Assembly: GCF_017798005.1 (NCBI RefSeq)
Contig: NZ_CP072548.1
Location: 1,364,001-1,428,000 of the forward strand
DNA from: Aggregatibacter sp. 2125159857
GTDB taxonomy: Bacteria > Pseudomonadota > Gammaproteobacteria > Enterobacterales > Pasteurellaceae
Reading direction: 5' to 3'
DNA length: 64,000 nt
This document shows positions 36,052 to 45,172 of the stretch, piece by piece (positions within the stretch are counted from its first letter, which is position 1; every line of letters begins with the position of its first letter). A program made the position numbers and the translations under genes. The notes under the pieces were generated by a model. That model was given only the letters and a program-made list of their open reading frames with translations. It made no database searches and was not told where the DNA came from.

Positions 36052-36840
36052 TTAATTCACCTTTCCTTGGCTTATCGTATCGCTTTCCCAGCCTACATAT
36101 TCACCGGAAAATTTTTCCGCCAATCGTTCAAACTGCTCCACATAACGGAAAATATCATCGTTATCTAACGTCATTTCCTGTTCGATTTTAACGATATATA
36201 ACCCTTCGTTGTCATCTTCATCCTCAAAAATCATTGGGGCGCTGCTGTAGCTTATCGTATTGTAGGAAAGATCGCTCAAATTGACCTCTTCCATAAACTG
36301 GAACATTTGTGGCTCTTCTGCGAAATGGAAGGTATGCTCAACAAGGTAAGTGTCCGCAAGATCTCTGCCGTTTTGTAGCAACATAGACAAAATTTCTTCT
36401 GTCATATTGAGTTTCATTTCTAACGGTGATGGCAATAAAAAATCAAAGTAGGTATCCCAATTTGGATCCTCTTGCACCGTAATCTCTTCAATGTCGTCTT
36501 TAAATTGATCAAGTACATCGAAAAGTGCGGTGGTTTCATCACAGTAAAAATAAAGCTTTAAATAGCCTTCCGTGAAAATATGCCCAGCATAAAGCAATTC
36601 TGACAATGCCGAAATTTGCACCAAAATTTTGAATAATTCTTTAACCACTCGATGATGTTCATCTAATGTTGGCAGCGTATTTTCATCCCCCTCATAAGGC
36701 AATGAAACCTGTACAATTTTATTATATTTATCAGAGGTAAATTGTTCAAAAATATCTAAATTCACGGTGCAAGAGGCCATATTGCCATTGATAACCGTAC
36801 GGTAATTTTGCCAATGTTGTTCAGGATTTTTTAATGGCAT
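36052..36840 (-). CDS. HI0040-like protein: DUF695 plus RraB-like domains
   Basis: The roughly 262-residue acidic protein appears to have an N-terminal DUF695 half (HWQNYRTVINGNMASCTVNL, YEGDENTLPTL) and a second half with RraB/DUF1260 character (MLLQNGRDLADTYLVEHTFHF). It corresponds to H. influenzae HI0040 (the TIGR01619 family, from memory). RraB inhibits RNase E in E. coli, but the role of the fused form is not known. The start is the ATG at 36840, sharing one base with the TGA of xthA. The long form from 36843 would use GTG. Confidence 0.7.
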   Translation of the reverse strand: MPLKNPEQHWQNYRTVINGNMASCTVNLDIFEQFTSDKYNKIVQVSLPYEGDENTLPTLDEHHRVVKELFKILVQISALSELLYAGHIFTEGYLKLYFYCDETTALFDVLDQFKDDIEEITVQEDPNWDTYFDFLLPSPLEMKLNMTEEILSMLLQNGRDLADTYLVEHTFHFAEEPQMFQFMEEVNLSDLSYNTISYSSAPMIFEDEDDNEGLYIVKIEQEMTLDNDDIFRYVEQFERLAEKFSGEYVGWESDTISQGKVN

Positions 36841-37643
36841 CACTTAAACTCCGCCCAAATAGGTGCATGATCTGATGGTTTGTCCATCGCCCGAATATCA
36901 AGAGCAATCCCGGCATCCACGCAATGTGCTGCCAACGCTTTATTTGCCAAAATATGGTCAATGCGTAAACCGCGATTATCATCAAATCCTTTGGAGCGAT
37001 AATCAAACCACGAGAATTTGTCATTTACTGTCGGATTCAAATAACGGAAAGTGTCTTTCAAGCCATACGCATATAAGCGCTGATACCATTCGCGCTCTTC
37101 CGGCAAGAAAGAACATTTACCGGTGCGCAACCAACGTTTGCGATTTTCTTCGCCAATACCAATGTCCAAATCAGACGGGCTGATGTTCATATCGCCCATA
37201 ATGATCACCGGGTTTTGTGCATTGTGGTCTTGTTCCAAATAACGTTGTAAATCCGCATAGAACTTTTGTTTTGCCGGGAATTTGGTTGGATGTTCACGGC
37301 TTTCACCTTGCGGGAAATAGCCGTTAATCACCGTTAATTGCCCAAACGGCGTGGCTAAATCAATCATAATGATACGTTTTTGCGCCTCTTCATCATCGGT
37401 CGGGAACCCTTTTCTCACCAATAACGGCGCCTGTTTACTCAACAAAGCCACACCATAATGCCCTTTTTGACCAAAATGGTTGACGTGATAGCCAAGATGA
37501 TCCACCAACTCATAAGGGAAGACTTCATCCGCCACTTTAATTTCTTGTAACCCCAAGACATCCGGTTGATATTTCTTAATAATTTCTTCTAATTGATGGG
37601 GTCTTGCTCTTAATCCATTGATGTTAAATGACATCACTTTCAT
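36840..37643 (-). CDS. xthA: Exodeoxyribonuclease III XthA
   Basis: XthA is an AP endonuclease and 3' exonuclease for base-excision repair. The 267-residue protein has [20 protein letters not shown] (metal Glu), [44 protein letters not shown] and the terminal SDHAPI. AAGGA stands 6 bases before the ATG at 37643, so this start is better than the one at 37649. It is translationally coupled to the HI0040-like gene. Confidence 0.95.
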   Translation of the reverse strand: MKVMSFNINGLRARPHQLEEIIKKYQPDVLGLQEIKVADEVFPYELVDHLGYHVNHFGQKGHYGVALLSKQAPLLVRKGFPTDDEEAQKRIIMIDLATPFGQLTVINGYFPQGESREHPTKFPAKQKFYADLQRYLEQDHNAQNPVIIMGDMNISPSDLDIGIGEENRKRWLRTGKCSFLPEEREWYQRLYAYGLKDTFRYLNPTVNDKFSWFDYRSKGFDDNRGLRIDHILANKALAAHCVDAGIALDIRAMDKPSDHAPIWAEFK

Positions 37644-37665
37644 ATTCATTCCTTATTTAATTGTG

Positions 37666-38784
37666 TTACTCGCCTACACGTTGTTGAATTCTATCGGCAA
37701 ACATACCGATACTGATCGCGAAATAATTCGACTTGTTCCAATGCAATAGCGTACGATAGTTATTTGATACTAAAAACGCTCGCCCTAATTCCCGATCTGG
37801 TCTCACCAACCACAGATCCGTTTGAGAAAGTGCGGTCAATTTTTGCTGCGTTTCCGGTGTTTGGAATTTCAGGCTAACCCCTCGATTTTGCCAATCGGTT
37901 AAGCGACGCTGTTTCCCCTCTTCCGTGCCGGAGAGTGCCATATCAATCGGCTGATTTACGGTCACTTCAACGCCCCAAGGCAAATTCGGATTCCAGCCCT
38001 CTGTGTGCAAATAATTGGCGATAGAAGCAAACACGTCATAGTGTTCTGTCCAAATATTTTTCATGCCATCGCCGTTTCCATCAGCAGCATAATTCAAATA
38101 AGAACTTGGCATGAATTGCGTTTGCCCCATGGCACCTGCCCAAGAACCCAACATTTGGTGGCGTTGGATATGATCCCGTTGCAGCATTTTCATGGCAGCA
38201 ATAAATTCTTTACTGAATAAGGCTTCGCGGCGACCATCAAATGCCAAGGTCGCCAACACAGATAACACGTCATACTTGCCTTGATAATGGCCGAAGCTGC
38301 TTTCCATACCCCACAACGCCATCAAATAATTTTTCGGTACGCCAAATCGTCGGCTTGCTTTTTCCAGTTGCGGTAGTTGTGCCCAATATTTTGAGACCGC
38401 AATATCCACTTTGTTTTGAGTTAACACACGATTTAAGTAATTGGTCGTGCCATTGGGATTGACTACCGGCGGTGCATTAGGATCACGTTTACGAATTCGT
38501 CCTGCTTGTTGATCGTCCAAATCCACGGATTTTTGGATGTAGTTAATGTTATTTTGTGCATTTAATACAGCCACCGATACGCCTTCTGCAGCGGCTTTGC
38601 CTTTCAAGAAATTCACATAGTCTTGAAAGTTTTCTAAGGTGCGCGGTTTATTGTAGCTCGCATGAAGATCTACACGATGAATCCCGTTGCCCGATGCAGC
38701 AGAAGTCACATCACTTGAACAACCGGCTAACGAAAGTGCGGTCAAAATGGAAGAAAATTTTAAAAAGGTTGTCAATTTCATCAT
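37666..38784 (-). CDS. mltB: Lytic murein transglycosylase B-type lipoprotein
   Basis: The 372-residue protein begins with a lipoprotein signal ending LSLAGC, so it is anchored to the outer membrane. The SLT_2 catalytic domain has the active Glu in ALWGMESSFGHYQG, then GSWAGAMGQTQFMPSSYLNYA and DGNGDGMKNIW. It cuts glycan strands of peptidoglycan to 1,6-anhydro ends. It follows the lsgF-like gene after one base, on the same strand, so mRNA from the glycan locus may extend into it. ATGATG gives two possible starts. Confidence 0.88.
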   Translation of the reverse strand: MMKLTTFLKFSSILTALSLAGCSSDVTSAASGNGIHRVDLHASYNKPRTLENFQDYVNFLKGKAAAEGVSVAVLNAQNNINYIQKSVDLDDQQAGRIRKRDPNAPPVVNPNGTTNYLNRVLTQNKVDIAVSKYWAQLPQLEKASRRFGVPKNYLMALWGMESSFGHYQGKYDVLSVLATLAFDGRREALFSKEFIAAMKMLQRDHIQRHQMLGSWAGAMGQTQFMPSSYLNYAADGNGDGMKNIWTEHYDVFASIANYLHTEGWNPNLPWGVEVTVNQPIDMALSGTEEGKQRRLTDWQNRGVSLKFQTPETQQKLTALSQTDLWLVRPDRELGRAFLVSNNYRTLLHWNKSNYFAISIGMFADRIQQRVGE

Positions 38785-38785
38785 A

Positions 38786-39589
38786 TTATTTTCTCAAAAA
38801 TGTTTGGTAAATCCGTTGTAATAAGGCGGTTGGAACTAAGCGGGAACCAAAGCGCAAGGCAAACGTAAACAATCCGGAAAATAAGCCTTGAATGCCTAGA
38901 CGGTATTTCAATTTAAATAAACGCCATTCTGCTTTCGCTTGATTTAAACCACGACGGCGTCCTACCATGCCGTTACCGACACGGGCGTACACCAAAATAT
39001 CCGGCAAATTCGCCACGTTTTGACCTTGTGCTACAAGCTTAATCCACAGGTAATAATCTTCTTGTAAATCTTCATATCCACCACAATTAATGACCGCACT
39101 TTTTTGATACGCCACCGTCATGTGATTGAACGGACAACGTTTTTGGGTAAATTTTACAATCTCTTGCGCTTCAGTCGGCACATGACGATATGCCACAATG
39201 TCGTTCACATTGTCACCAAATTCAGCGATTTGTCCGCCGAAAATGATCGTTTCCGGATGTTGTTCAATAAATGCCACTTGCTTTTCAAAGCGTTCCGGTA
39301 CACAAATGTCATCGGTATCCATACGGAAGACCCAATCATACGAGCAATGTTTCAATCCTTCATTAAGCGCTTTGCCTAAGCCTAAGTTCTTTGGCAACTT
39401 CACTAAGTTTAAGGGTAATTTGGTTTCGAATTCAGAAACCACGGCTTCTAATTCTGGCGTTACCGCACCATCAAACACCAACACAATCTCATCTGCTGGA
39501 TGGGTTTGAGCCACTAAACTTTCAAAACATTCTCTTAAATAGTGTGGATTTTCCTTAATGTATAAGGACATTAAAACTGAAAATTTCAT
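38786..39589 (-). CDS. lsgF: Glycosyltransferase family 2, LsgF-like
   Basis: The 267-residue GT-A enzyme (MKFSVLMSLYIKENP, DEIVLVFDGAV, FRMDTDDICVPERF, CPFNHMTVAYQKS, GYEDLQEDYYLW) matches H. influenzae LsgF (HI1695), a galactosyltransferase-type protein of the lsg lipooligosaccharide locus. The start is the ATG at 39589 with GGAG in front. The longer frame to 39661 only translates REP sequence. The ribosome site touches the REP at 39597-39621. Confidence 0.85.
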   Translation of the reverse strand: MKFSVLMSLYIKENPHYLRECFESLVAQTHPADEIVLVFDGAVTPELEAVVSEFETKLPLNLVKLPKNLGLGKALNEGLKHCSYDWVFRMDTDDICVPERFEKQVAFIEQHPETIIFGGQIAEFGDNVNDIVAYRHVPTEAQEIVKFTQKRCPFNHMTVAYQKSAVINCGGYEDLQEDYYLWIKLVAQGQNVANLPDILVYARVGNGMVGRRRGLNQAKAEWRLFKLKYRLGIQGLFSGLFTFALRFGSRLVPTALLQRIYQTFLRK

Positions 39590-39596
39590 ATATCTC

Positions 39597-39666
39597 CGTA
39601 GGATGCAACTTGTTGCATCAAAGTACCGACATAAAAATAAAATTCGTGCAACAAGTTGCACGCTAC
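39597..39666. repeat. REP-like inverted pair between the lsgE- and lsgF-like genes
   Basis: The units at 39597-39621 (+, with altered flanks, GGATGCAACTTGTTGCATC) and 39643-39666 (-, GTGCAACAAGTTGCAC then GCTAC) fill the whole 77-base gap. One unit begins right after the stop of the upstream gene and the other ends at the ribosome site of the next. Confidence 0.8.
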
Positions 39667-40548
39667 TTACATAAACCGTTTCAAATTAATTGCCAATTTC
39701 GGTGAAATTAAAACCACAAAGGCAATGACTAGCTGCTTAATACTTTTTGTCAATTTAAAAATCTCAAAATAGTAAAAAGCCGCTTTACGGGATAAATTCA
39801 TTATATGTGGGTAAGCCAACATATATTGTGCGTTGATAGCAAAATGCTTTTCTTGCTCTGCCGTTTTCACATAATTTTCACGGATATAATCAATCGCTTT
39901 TTGCGTATTGGTTGTATCTGTTGATACGCTAGAACGCTTGGTATGGAAAGTACAGTAAGTTAATGGTTCTGCCACCTTGTACGCTTTAAACGTTGGATCT
40001 TGTACAAGCTTCAGCAAGAAATCATAGTCTTCCAAAGAACGAAGTGCGGTCGATAATCCACCTATTTTTAAAAACAGCTCTTTTTTAACCCCAATCATCG
40101 GCATACCGCCGATTTTATTGGCGAGTAAAATACGTTCAACGCTGATCTCCTGTGGTTCAATAGGTGAAGTCACATACGTAAAACCTTCATTGACCATTTC
40201 GCATTTAGCCGGATGATAAATAAAATTCACATCGGGATGCTCGGCAATCACATCAGATAATTTCTGACATTTATCATTTGCAAAACGATCGTCATCATCA
40301 AGAAATAATAACCACTCATGATAGGCATTTTTTGCCCCGATATTACGGCTTTCTGCTGCCCCTTGATTGGTTTCATTACGAATAAGGTTAACCGAGAATG
40401 GATAAGATTGTGTGACTTCAACGGGTTCTTTCGAGCAATCATCCACAATCACCACATCAAAATTATAGGAAGTCTGCTTGGTTAAACTTTCCAATAAGGC
40501 AGGAATTTCTTCTTTCCGATTATAAGAAGGCACGATGATACTAAACAT
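39667..40548 (-). CDS. lsgE: Glycosyltransferase family 2, LsgE-like
   Basis: The 293-residue GT-A enzyme has MFSIIVPSYNRKEEIPALLE, VVIVDDCSKEP, NIGAKNAYHEWLLFLDDDDRF (metal DxD) and SLEDYDFLLKL. It resembles H. influenzae LsgE (HI1696). The start is the ATG at 40548 with AGGAG in front, overlapping the end of the polymerase-like gene by 8 bases. The symbol is from memory of the lsg locus and less certain than for lsgF. Confidence 0.75.
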   Translation of the reverse strand: MFSIIVPSYNRKEEIPALLESLTKQTSYNFDVVIVDDCSKEPVEVTQSYPFSVNLIRNETNQGAAESRNIGAKNAYHEWLLFLDDDDRFANDKCQKLSDVIAEHPDVNFIYHPAKCEMVNEGFTYVTSPIEPQEISVERILLANKIGGMPMIGVKKELFLKIGGLSTALRSLEDYDFLLKLVQDPTFKAYKVAEPLTYCTFHTKRSSVSTDTTNTQKAIDYIRENYVKTAEQEKHFAINAQYMLAYPHIMNLSRKAAFYYFEIFKLTKSIKQLVIAFVVLISPKLAINLKRFM

Positions 40549-41740
40549 CTTTTGGCTCCTTTTGTTTAAATAAAATAAGCTGTTTACCGTGAGTGCCAAA
40601 AAGCGATAAGAACATCAACATCACGAACATAATGCCAGGGAAAGCAAAGGTGTCTGCTTTGATGTTACAGAACGCTAAAATCACAAAGGCAGAAAGGATA
40701 AATTTCCAGCTGCCATCAAACCAATTTAAGGCGACTTTGCGGACAAAATAAAATGTCACGGCAAAACACACTAAGGCATAAGACACGCCACCATAAAGAA
40801 TCTGACGTAAGAAACCAGAGTCCGTATGACCATAATAACGGCCAACTTCTAACTCACCCGTCATGTACATCCCATCGCCATAAATGAACTGCTTGAGTGT
40901 TGGCATAAAGAGGTGGTTTTTCATCAAGGTATCCGTTGACGAACTGACAAATCCTGCACCGTGTAATAAATTAATCACAGGCTCTAAAGCATGTGCAACA
41001 TAAGGATTTTCTGGTAAGAAATAGGCCAATAATAATACTAAAACGGCGAATGCTATTAGGGATGGCACATAACGCCATTTGAAATACACTAAAATGCTCA
41101 CGACGGATAAGAGGAGGAATGTACGTCCTGAAATCAACCCAATACATAGCATAAAAAACACTAAAACACTTGGAAGCGTATTATGTTTAGCGTTGTAAGC
41201 CAGTAAAAAATGCAACAGCATTAAATAGAATAAACTCAACTGGAAAAAGGCCGTTGCGGTGATGTTATATAAGCGATATTCCTGCTCTGAACCATAAAAG
41301 CGTGCAGGCAACACCGCATTGGTTGAAAGTAAGAAATCAATCATAAATGACACGCCCAGTAAGCCAATCACGCCTACGATAAACTGCACCACCACGCCAA
41401 TTTGCAAATCACGCACCACGTTCTGTTGACCATTTGCATTGGCGTAAAAGGCATTATAAAGCCCCACACCAAAGATAAATAAAATCAGTGCTTTCACATA
41501 CATGATGATGACAGAAAGATCTTTTGTGCCATTAAGCAATAACGGAATCACACTGAAAATAATCAATCCGCCTAAAACAGCAAGACTGTCTAAAGGCAAA
41601 ATAATGCCTTGCGGTTTCTGCTTTTTAACGTACTGATACGCCAAGACAACCAATGCGGCGAGGCCTGCAACGAATGACATTCGTACGACATGGAACAACC
41701 AAGGATCGTAAAGATAAAAAAGGTTAAAAAGTGCGGTCAT
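40541..41740 (-). CDS. O-antigen polymerase-like membrane protein (Wzy type)
   Basis: The 399-residue protein has about ten membrane segments and a large loop near residues 265-325 with IYGDGMYMTGELEVGRYYGHTDSGFLRQILYGG. The G-D-G...HTDSGFL arrangement is typical of O-unit polymerases or ligases. Its ATG is part of an exact USS (ATGACCGCACTTTTT), so the first four residues are MTAL. It sits in the lsg-like locus, opposite a flippase gene. Confidence 0.7.
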   Translation of the reverse strand: MTALFNLFYLYDPWLFHVVRMSFVAGLAALVVLAYQYVKKQKPQGIILPLDSLAVLGGLIIFSVIPLLLNGTKDLSVIIMYVKALILFIFGVGLYNAFYANANGQQNVVRDLQIGVVVQFIVGVIGLLGVSFMIDFLLSTNAVLPARFYGSEQEYRLYNITATAFFQLSLFYLMLLHFLLAYNAKHNTLPSVLVFFMLCIGLISGRTFLLLSVVSILVYFKWRYVPSLIAFAVLVLLLAYFLPENPYVAHALEPVINLLHGAGFVSSSTDTLMKNHLFMPTLKQFIYGDGMYMTGELEVGRYYGHTDSGFLRQILYGGVSYALVCFAVTFYFVRKVALNWFDGSWKFILSAFVILAFCNIKADTFAFPGIMFVMLMFLSLFGTHGKQLILFKQKEPKDV

Positions 41741-41748
41741 TTTTTACG

Positions 41749-42519
41749 TTATTTTCCTAAATTCTTTTTCACCGCTAAGATTTTTTTGAGCGGATATTTC
41801 ATTAATTTCTTCACTAAATTATTAGATTTTGAACCACGAATCGCTTCCAAATTACTCACTAATTGTGGATTTTCAATCGCCACAAGCGGACGAACCACCT
41901 TGTTATTAATCTGGAATTGGGTTTCAAATAATAAGAAATCATCGGCAAGCCAAAACGGTTTTTCCTGTTCGAGTTGTTTTAAAAATGTACGTGCCGCAGA
42001 TTTTTTAATTAAGTATGCCACCGTGCCGGCAAAATAACTTTTATACGGATACGCGACGGTAACATCCCCAACGGTTTGACGTAAAAAAGAAAAGGTGGTT
42101 GGATAATTAATCTCTAATTCTACATCGTCAAAGTCCGCAATTTTTGATTGCCCGATTAATACAATATCCGCATCGCACTTTTCAGTTAAAAGTGCGGTCG
42201 TTTTTGGCGACAAATTTGCATTGAACAAGGCGTCATCTTCACAGACTAACGCATAGTCATTTTCCATCACATTTTGATCTTCTACGATCTGGCGATAAAC
42301 CGCTAAATGGCTTAATGTACAACCAATTTCGCCTTTTGTGACATTGCGCCCATAATGCTGTTCAAACTTCGTTGGGTTAAATACCTCTGCCAACGCATCC
42401 CATTCTTTTTGCATGGTATTAATCGCTGAAAAAACCGCGAAATCGGCAGTATAGGGTTGAGCAAAAAACAGCTCACGACGCTGAACATCTTTATCGAGTG
42501 AAATCAAATAGTTATTCAT
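41749..42519 (-). CDS. Glycosyltransferase family 25 (LPS galactosyltransferase type)
   Basis: The 256-residue protein has the GT25 pattern: [45 protein letters not shown] (metal E-D-D) and [19 protein letters not shown]25 enzymes in Haemophilus and Neisseria add galactose to lipooligosaccharide. It lies 8 bases before the polymerase-like gene and diverges from the flippase across a 136-base gap, which must hold both promoters. Confidence 0.82.
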   Translation of the reverse strand: MNNYLISLDKDVQRRELFFAQPYTADFAVFSAINTMQKEWDALAEVFNPTKFEQHYGRNVTKGEIGCTLSHLAVYRQIVEDQNVMENDYALVCEDDALFNANLSPKTTALLTEKCDADIVLIGQSKIADFDDVELEINYPTTFSFLRQTVGDVTVAYPYKSYFAGTVAYLIKKSAARTFLKQLEQEKPFWLADDFLLFETQFQINNKVVRPLVAIENPQLVSNLEAIRGSKSNNLVKKLMKYPLKKILAVKKNLGK

Positions 42520-42655
42520 AATTATCTCAGTTAAAATCCGTTTCCCATTTGATGCTATTAAGGGGAAATAGTTGCATAAAAGATTGCTGATTATACTAAA
42601 GAAATCTATAATCCCCCACCTATTTTACGGCAAAAACACAAGTTCGATTTTCCCG

Positions 42656-44179
42656 ATGTCCAACAAAACCATTGCTAAAAACACCCTCTTTCTTTACATT
42701 CGTATGTTGTTCAATATGGGCGCGATGCTGTATATCTCACGCGTGGTGTTGCGCGTATTGGGTGTGGAAGATTTCGGGATCTACAACATTGTCATGGGCG
42801 TGGTGATTTTATTCTCCTTCTTTAACGGCACCATGACCGCCACCACACAACGTTTCATTAACGTCGAAAAAGCCTCAAACGACAGCAAGCGCATTAATAA
42901 AGTCTTTAACATCAGTATTCTCAATCACCTATTGATTATGTTGGTTGTGGTACTATTGGCAGAAACTGTTGGGCTGTGGTTCCTTAATCATAAATTAATT
43001 ATTCCTGCCGCACGTATGCAAGCGGCGAATATTGTTTATCAGGTCGCCTTGGTCATTGCCTTGATTGAAATTATCAAAGTGCCTTTTAACGCCATGATTG
43101 TTGCCCATGAAAGAATGGCTTTTTATGCTTGGCTAGGATTGGCAGAAACCGCCTTTAAACTGACGGCGATCTTTATCTTGATGCATATCGAACACTACGA
43201 CAAACTGATTTCTTATAGCCTCTTGTTGTTGTGTGTCAGCCTATTGGTGTTTACCCTTTATTTTCGTTTCACACGCAAGGCTTTCTACACGGAAACCCGT
43301 TTCCATTTTGAGAAAGATTGGCATACCACCAAAGAAATGATGAGCTTTTCCGGCTGGATGCTGGTGGGGCAACTGGCTTATGTAGGTTCAACGCAAGGGC
43401 TGAATATGGTGACCAACCTGTTCTTCGGCGTTGCCGCAAATGCGGCGGTGGGTATTGCGACGCAAGTGGATACCGCCGTGTATAGTTTTGTGAACAACTT
43501 CCAAGTGGCGTTTAACCCGCAACTGGTGCAATCCTATGCGGCAAAAGACTATGAGCGAAATAAAAAGTTGATCTTGGGCACCTCAAAATATTCTTTCTAC
43601 TTAATCGCTATTTTATCCGCGCCGGTGCTGTATTTCAGTCATACCTTACTGACCCTCTGGTTGGGCGATAATGTGCCGATGTACACCGATAAACTGGTAC
43701 AAGCCACGCTTGTTTGTTCCCTTATTAGTGCCATGGCGGGGTCGTTTTGGATGACGGCGTTAGCTATCGGCTCAAAAACCATTAAACAATACAACGTTAT
43801 CTTAGCGATTATCGATCTTTGCACGGTGCCGCTTGCCTATTATCTGTTCACGTTAGGCTACAATCCGGTCTATGCCTTTATTGGAAAATTCTGCACCGCA
43901 CTTTTCATGCAGCTTTATCGCCTCTACTTTATAAACAAAAAAATTAAATTTAATCGCAAAGAATTTGTCTCATACTTAACAAATATCAGCTTGGTTTTTG
44001 CCTTATTATTAGGCTTAATTTATTTCTCGGATACCCAACACACTTATTCATTCTTTGAATTCGTAGGAGAAGCTATCCTGCTTGAAGTTGTGTTAATTTC
44101 AGTGATTCTCGTAATGGGACTCAACAAAACTGAAAAAGATTTTTTATTTAGCTATTTAAGAAAAAGAGTAAAAAGATGA
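42656..44179 (+). CDS. Oligosaccharide flippase (Wzx/MATE type)
   Basis: The roughly 507-residue protein has about 14 membrane segments. It starts MSNKTIAKNTLFLYIRMLF, the usual opening of polysaccharide flippases of this group (LsgA/HI1700-like), with SRVVLRVLGVEDFGIYNIVMG soon after. I prefer the ATG at 42656 by family alignment. An upstream TTG at 42572 has a good AGGGGA site and would add 28 residues. The next gene overlaps as ATGA. It likely moves the lipid-linked unit for the polymerase-like protein. Confidence 0.8.
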   Translation: MSNKTIAKNTLFLYIRMLFNMGAMLYISRVVLRVLGVEDFGIYNIVMGVVILFSFFNGTMTATTQRFINVEKASNDSKRINKVFNISILNHLLIMLVVVLLAETVGLWFLNHKLIIPAARMQAANIVYQVALVIALIEIIKVPFNAMIVAHERMAFYAWLGLAETAFKLTAIFILMHIEHYDKLISYSLLLLCVSLLVFTLYFRFTRKAFYTETRFHFEKDWHTTKEMMSFSGWMLVGQLAYVGSTQGLNMVTNLFFGVAANAAVGIATQVDTAVYSFVNNFQVAFNPQLVQSYAAKDYERNKKLILGTSKYSFYLIAILSAPVLYFSHTLLTLWLGDNVPMYTDKLVQATLVCSLISAMAGSFWMTALAIGSKTIKQYNVILAIIDLCTVPLAYYLFTLGYNPVYAFIGKFCTALFMQLYRLYFINKKIKFNRKEFVSYLTNISLVFALLLGLIYFSDTQHTYSFFEFVGEAILLEVVLISVILVMGLNKTEKDFLFSYLRKRVKR

Positions 44180-45141
44180 ATCAACAACTCATTGATTTAA
44201 AAAACAAGTTAGCCCCGATTGCAGATTTAATTAAAGATAAAAACGATGTTTTTTATCTTGATTACCCGTTGCATTTAAACGTGGGCGATTTATTGATTTA
44301 TCACGGAACAGAACAGTTTTTTACGGATCATCATATTCATGTGGCCTTAAAACGCAGTGAATTCGATATGGACATCGAAGAACTGAAACAGAAAATTACA
44401 CCAAACACCACCATTTTATTACACGGCGGTGGTAATTTCGGTGATCTTTATCCACAGCACCAAAATTTACGGGAAACCATTATACGGACGTTCCCGAATA
44501 ATCGGGTGATTGTGTTACCACAAACCCTTTTCTATAAAAGCCAAGAAACGTTGGAAAAATCCGCCGCACTTTTCATGCAACATCAAGATTGTCATTTGCT
44601 GGCACGTGATGAAAGAACGGCAAATACCTTTAAACAGTTTTCACCAAACGTATATTTATCACCAGACATGGCGCATGAACTGTACGGCACGTTACCGACA
44701 AAAAACACCCAAACCGGACAATCGCTATATTTCTTACGCAAAGACATTGAAGCCAGCGATATCGAAAAAAATATTACGGCAAAATTGCCTGCCGGCAGCC
44801 ATATCAAAGATTGGGATGACATTTTATCCGGTCAGGATGACTTCGTCTTGGCAGTAAGCTGGCGTTTAGCTAAATTCGCCAAGCGGCACGATATCAGTCG
44901 GTTAAAAGATCTTGTTCATCAATACTGGAAAAACTATACCTTACGCATTGTGCAACGGGTAGCAAAAAACTTCCTAAGTTATGACAACATCACCACGACG
45001 CGTCTGCACGGACATATTTTTTCCTGTTTATTGGAAATTCCAAATGTGGTTTGCGATAACTCTTACGGCAAAAACACCGGCTACGCCAATTTATGGACAA
45101 AAGCACTGGATTTTGTTGCGTTTTACACCCAACACAAATAA
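44176..45141 (+). CDS. Polysaccharide pyruvyl transferase family protein
   Basis: The 321-residue protein has the family features YPLHLNVGDLLIYHGTEQFF, ILLHGGGNFGDLYP, RVIVLPQTLFYKSQE, LLARDERTAN, and the late RLHGHIFSCLLEIPNVVCDNSYGKN. These proteins add pyruvate ketals, or sometimes glycosyl groups, to surface glycans. ATGA couples it to the flippase gene. Donor and site are unknown. Confidence 0.8.
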   Translation: MNQQLIDLKNKLAPIADLIKDKNDVFYLDYPLHLNVGDLLIYHGTEQFFTDHHIHVALKRSEFDMDIEELKQKITPNTTILLHGGGNFGDLYPQHQNLRETIIRTFPNNRVIVLPQTLFYKSQETLEKSAALFMQHQDCHLLARDERTANTFKQFSPNVYLSPDMAHELYGTLPTKNTQTGQSLYFLRKDIEASDIEKNITAKLPAGSHIKDWDDILSGQDDFVLAVSWRLAKFAKRHDISRLKDLVHQYWKNYTLRIVQRVAKNFLSYDNITTTRLHGHIFSCLLEIPNVVCDNSYGKNTGYANLWTKALDFVAFYTQHK

Positions 45142-45172
45142 GATGTCGTGCATTGATTAATGGAATGAAATC

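Noticed and set aside
39590..39661. N-terminal extension of the LsgF-like protein
   Set aside because: The extra codons only translate REP sequence, and a proper GGAG precedes the ATG at 39589.
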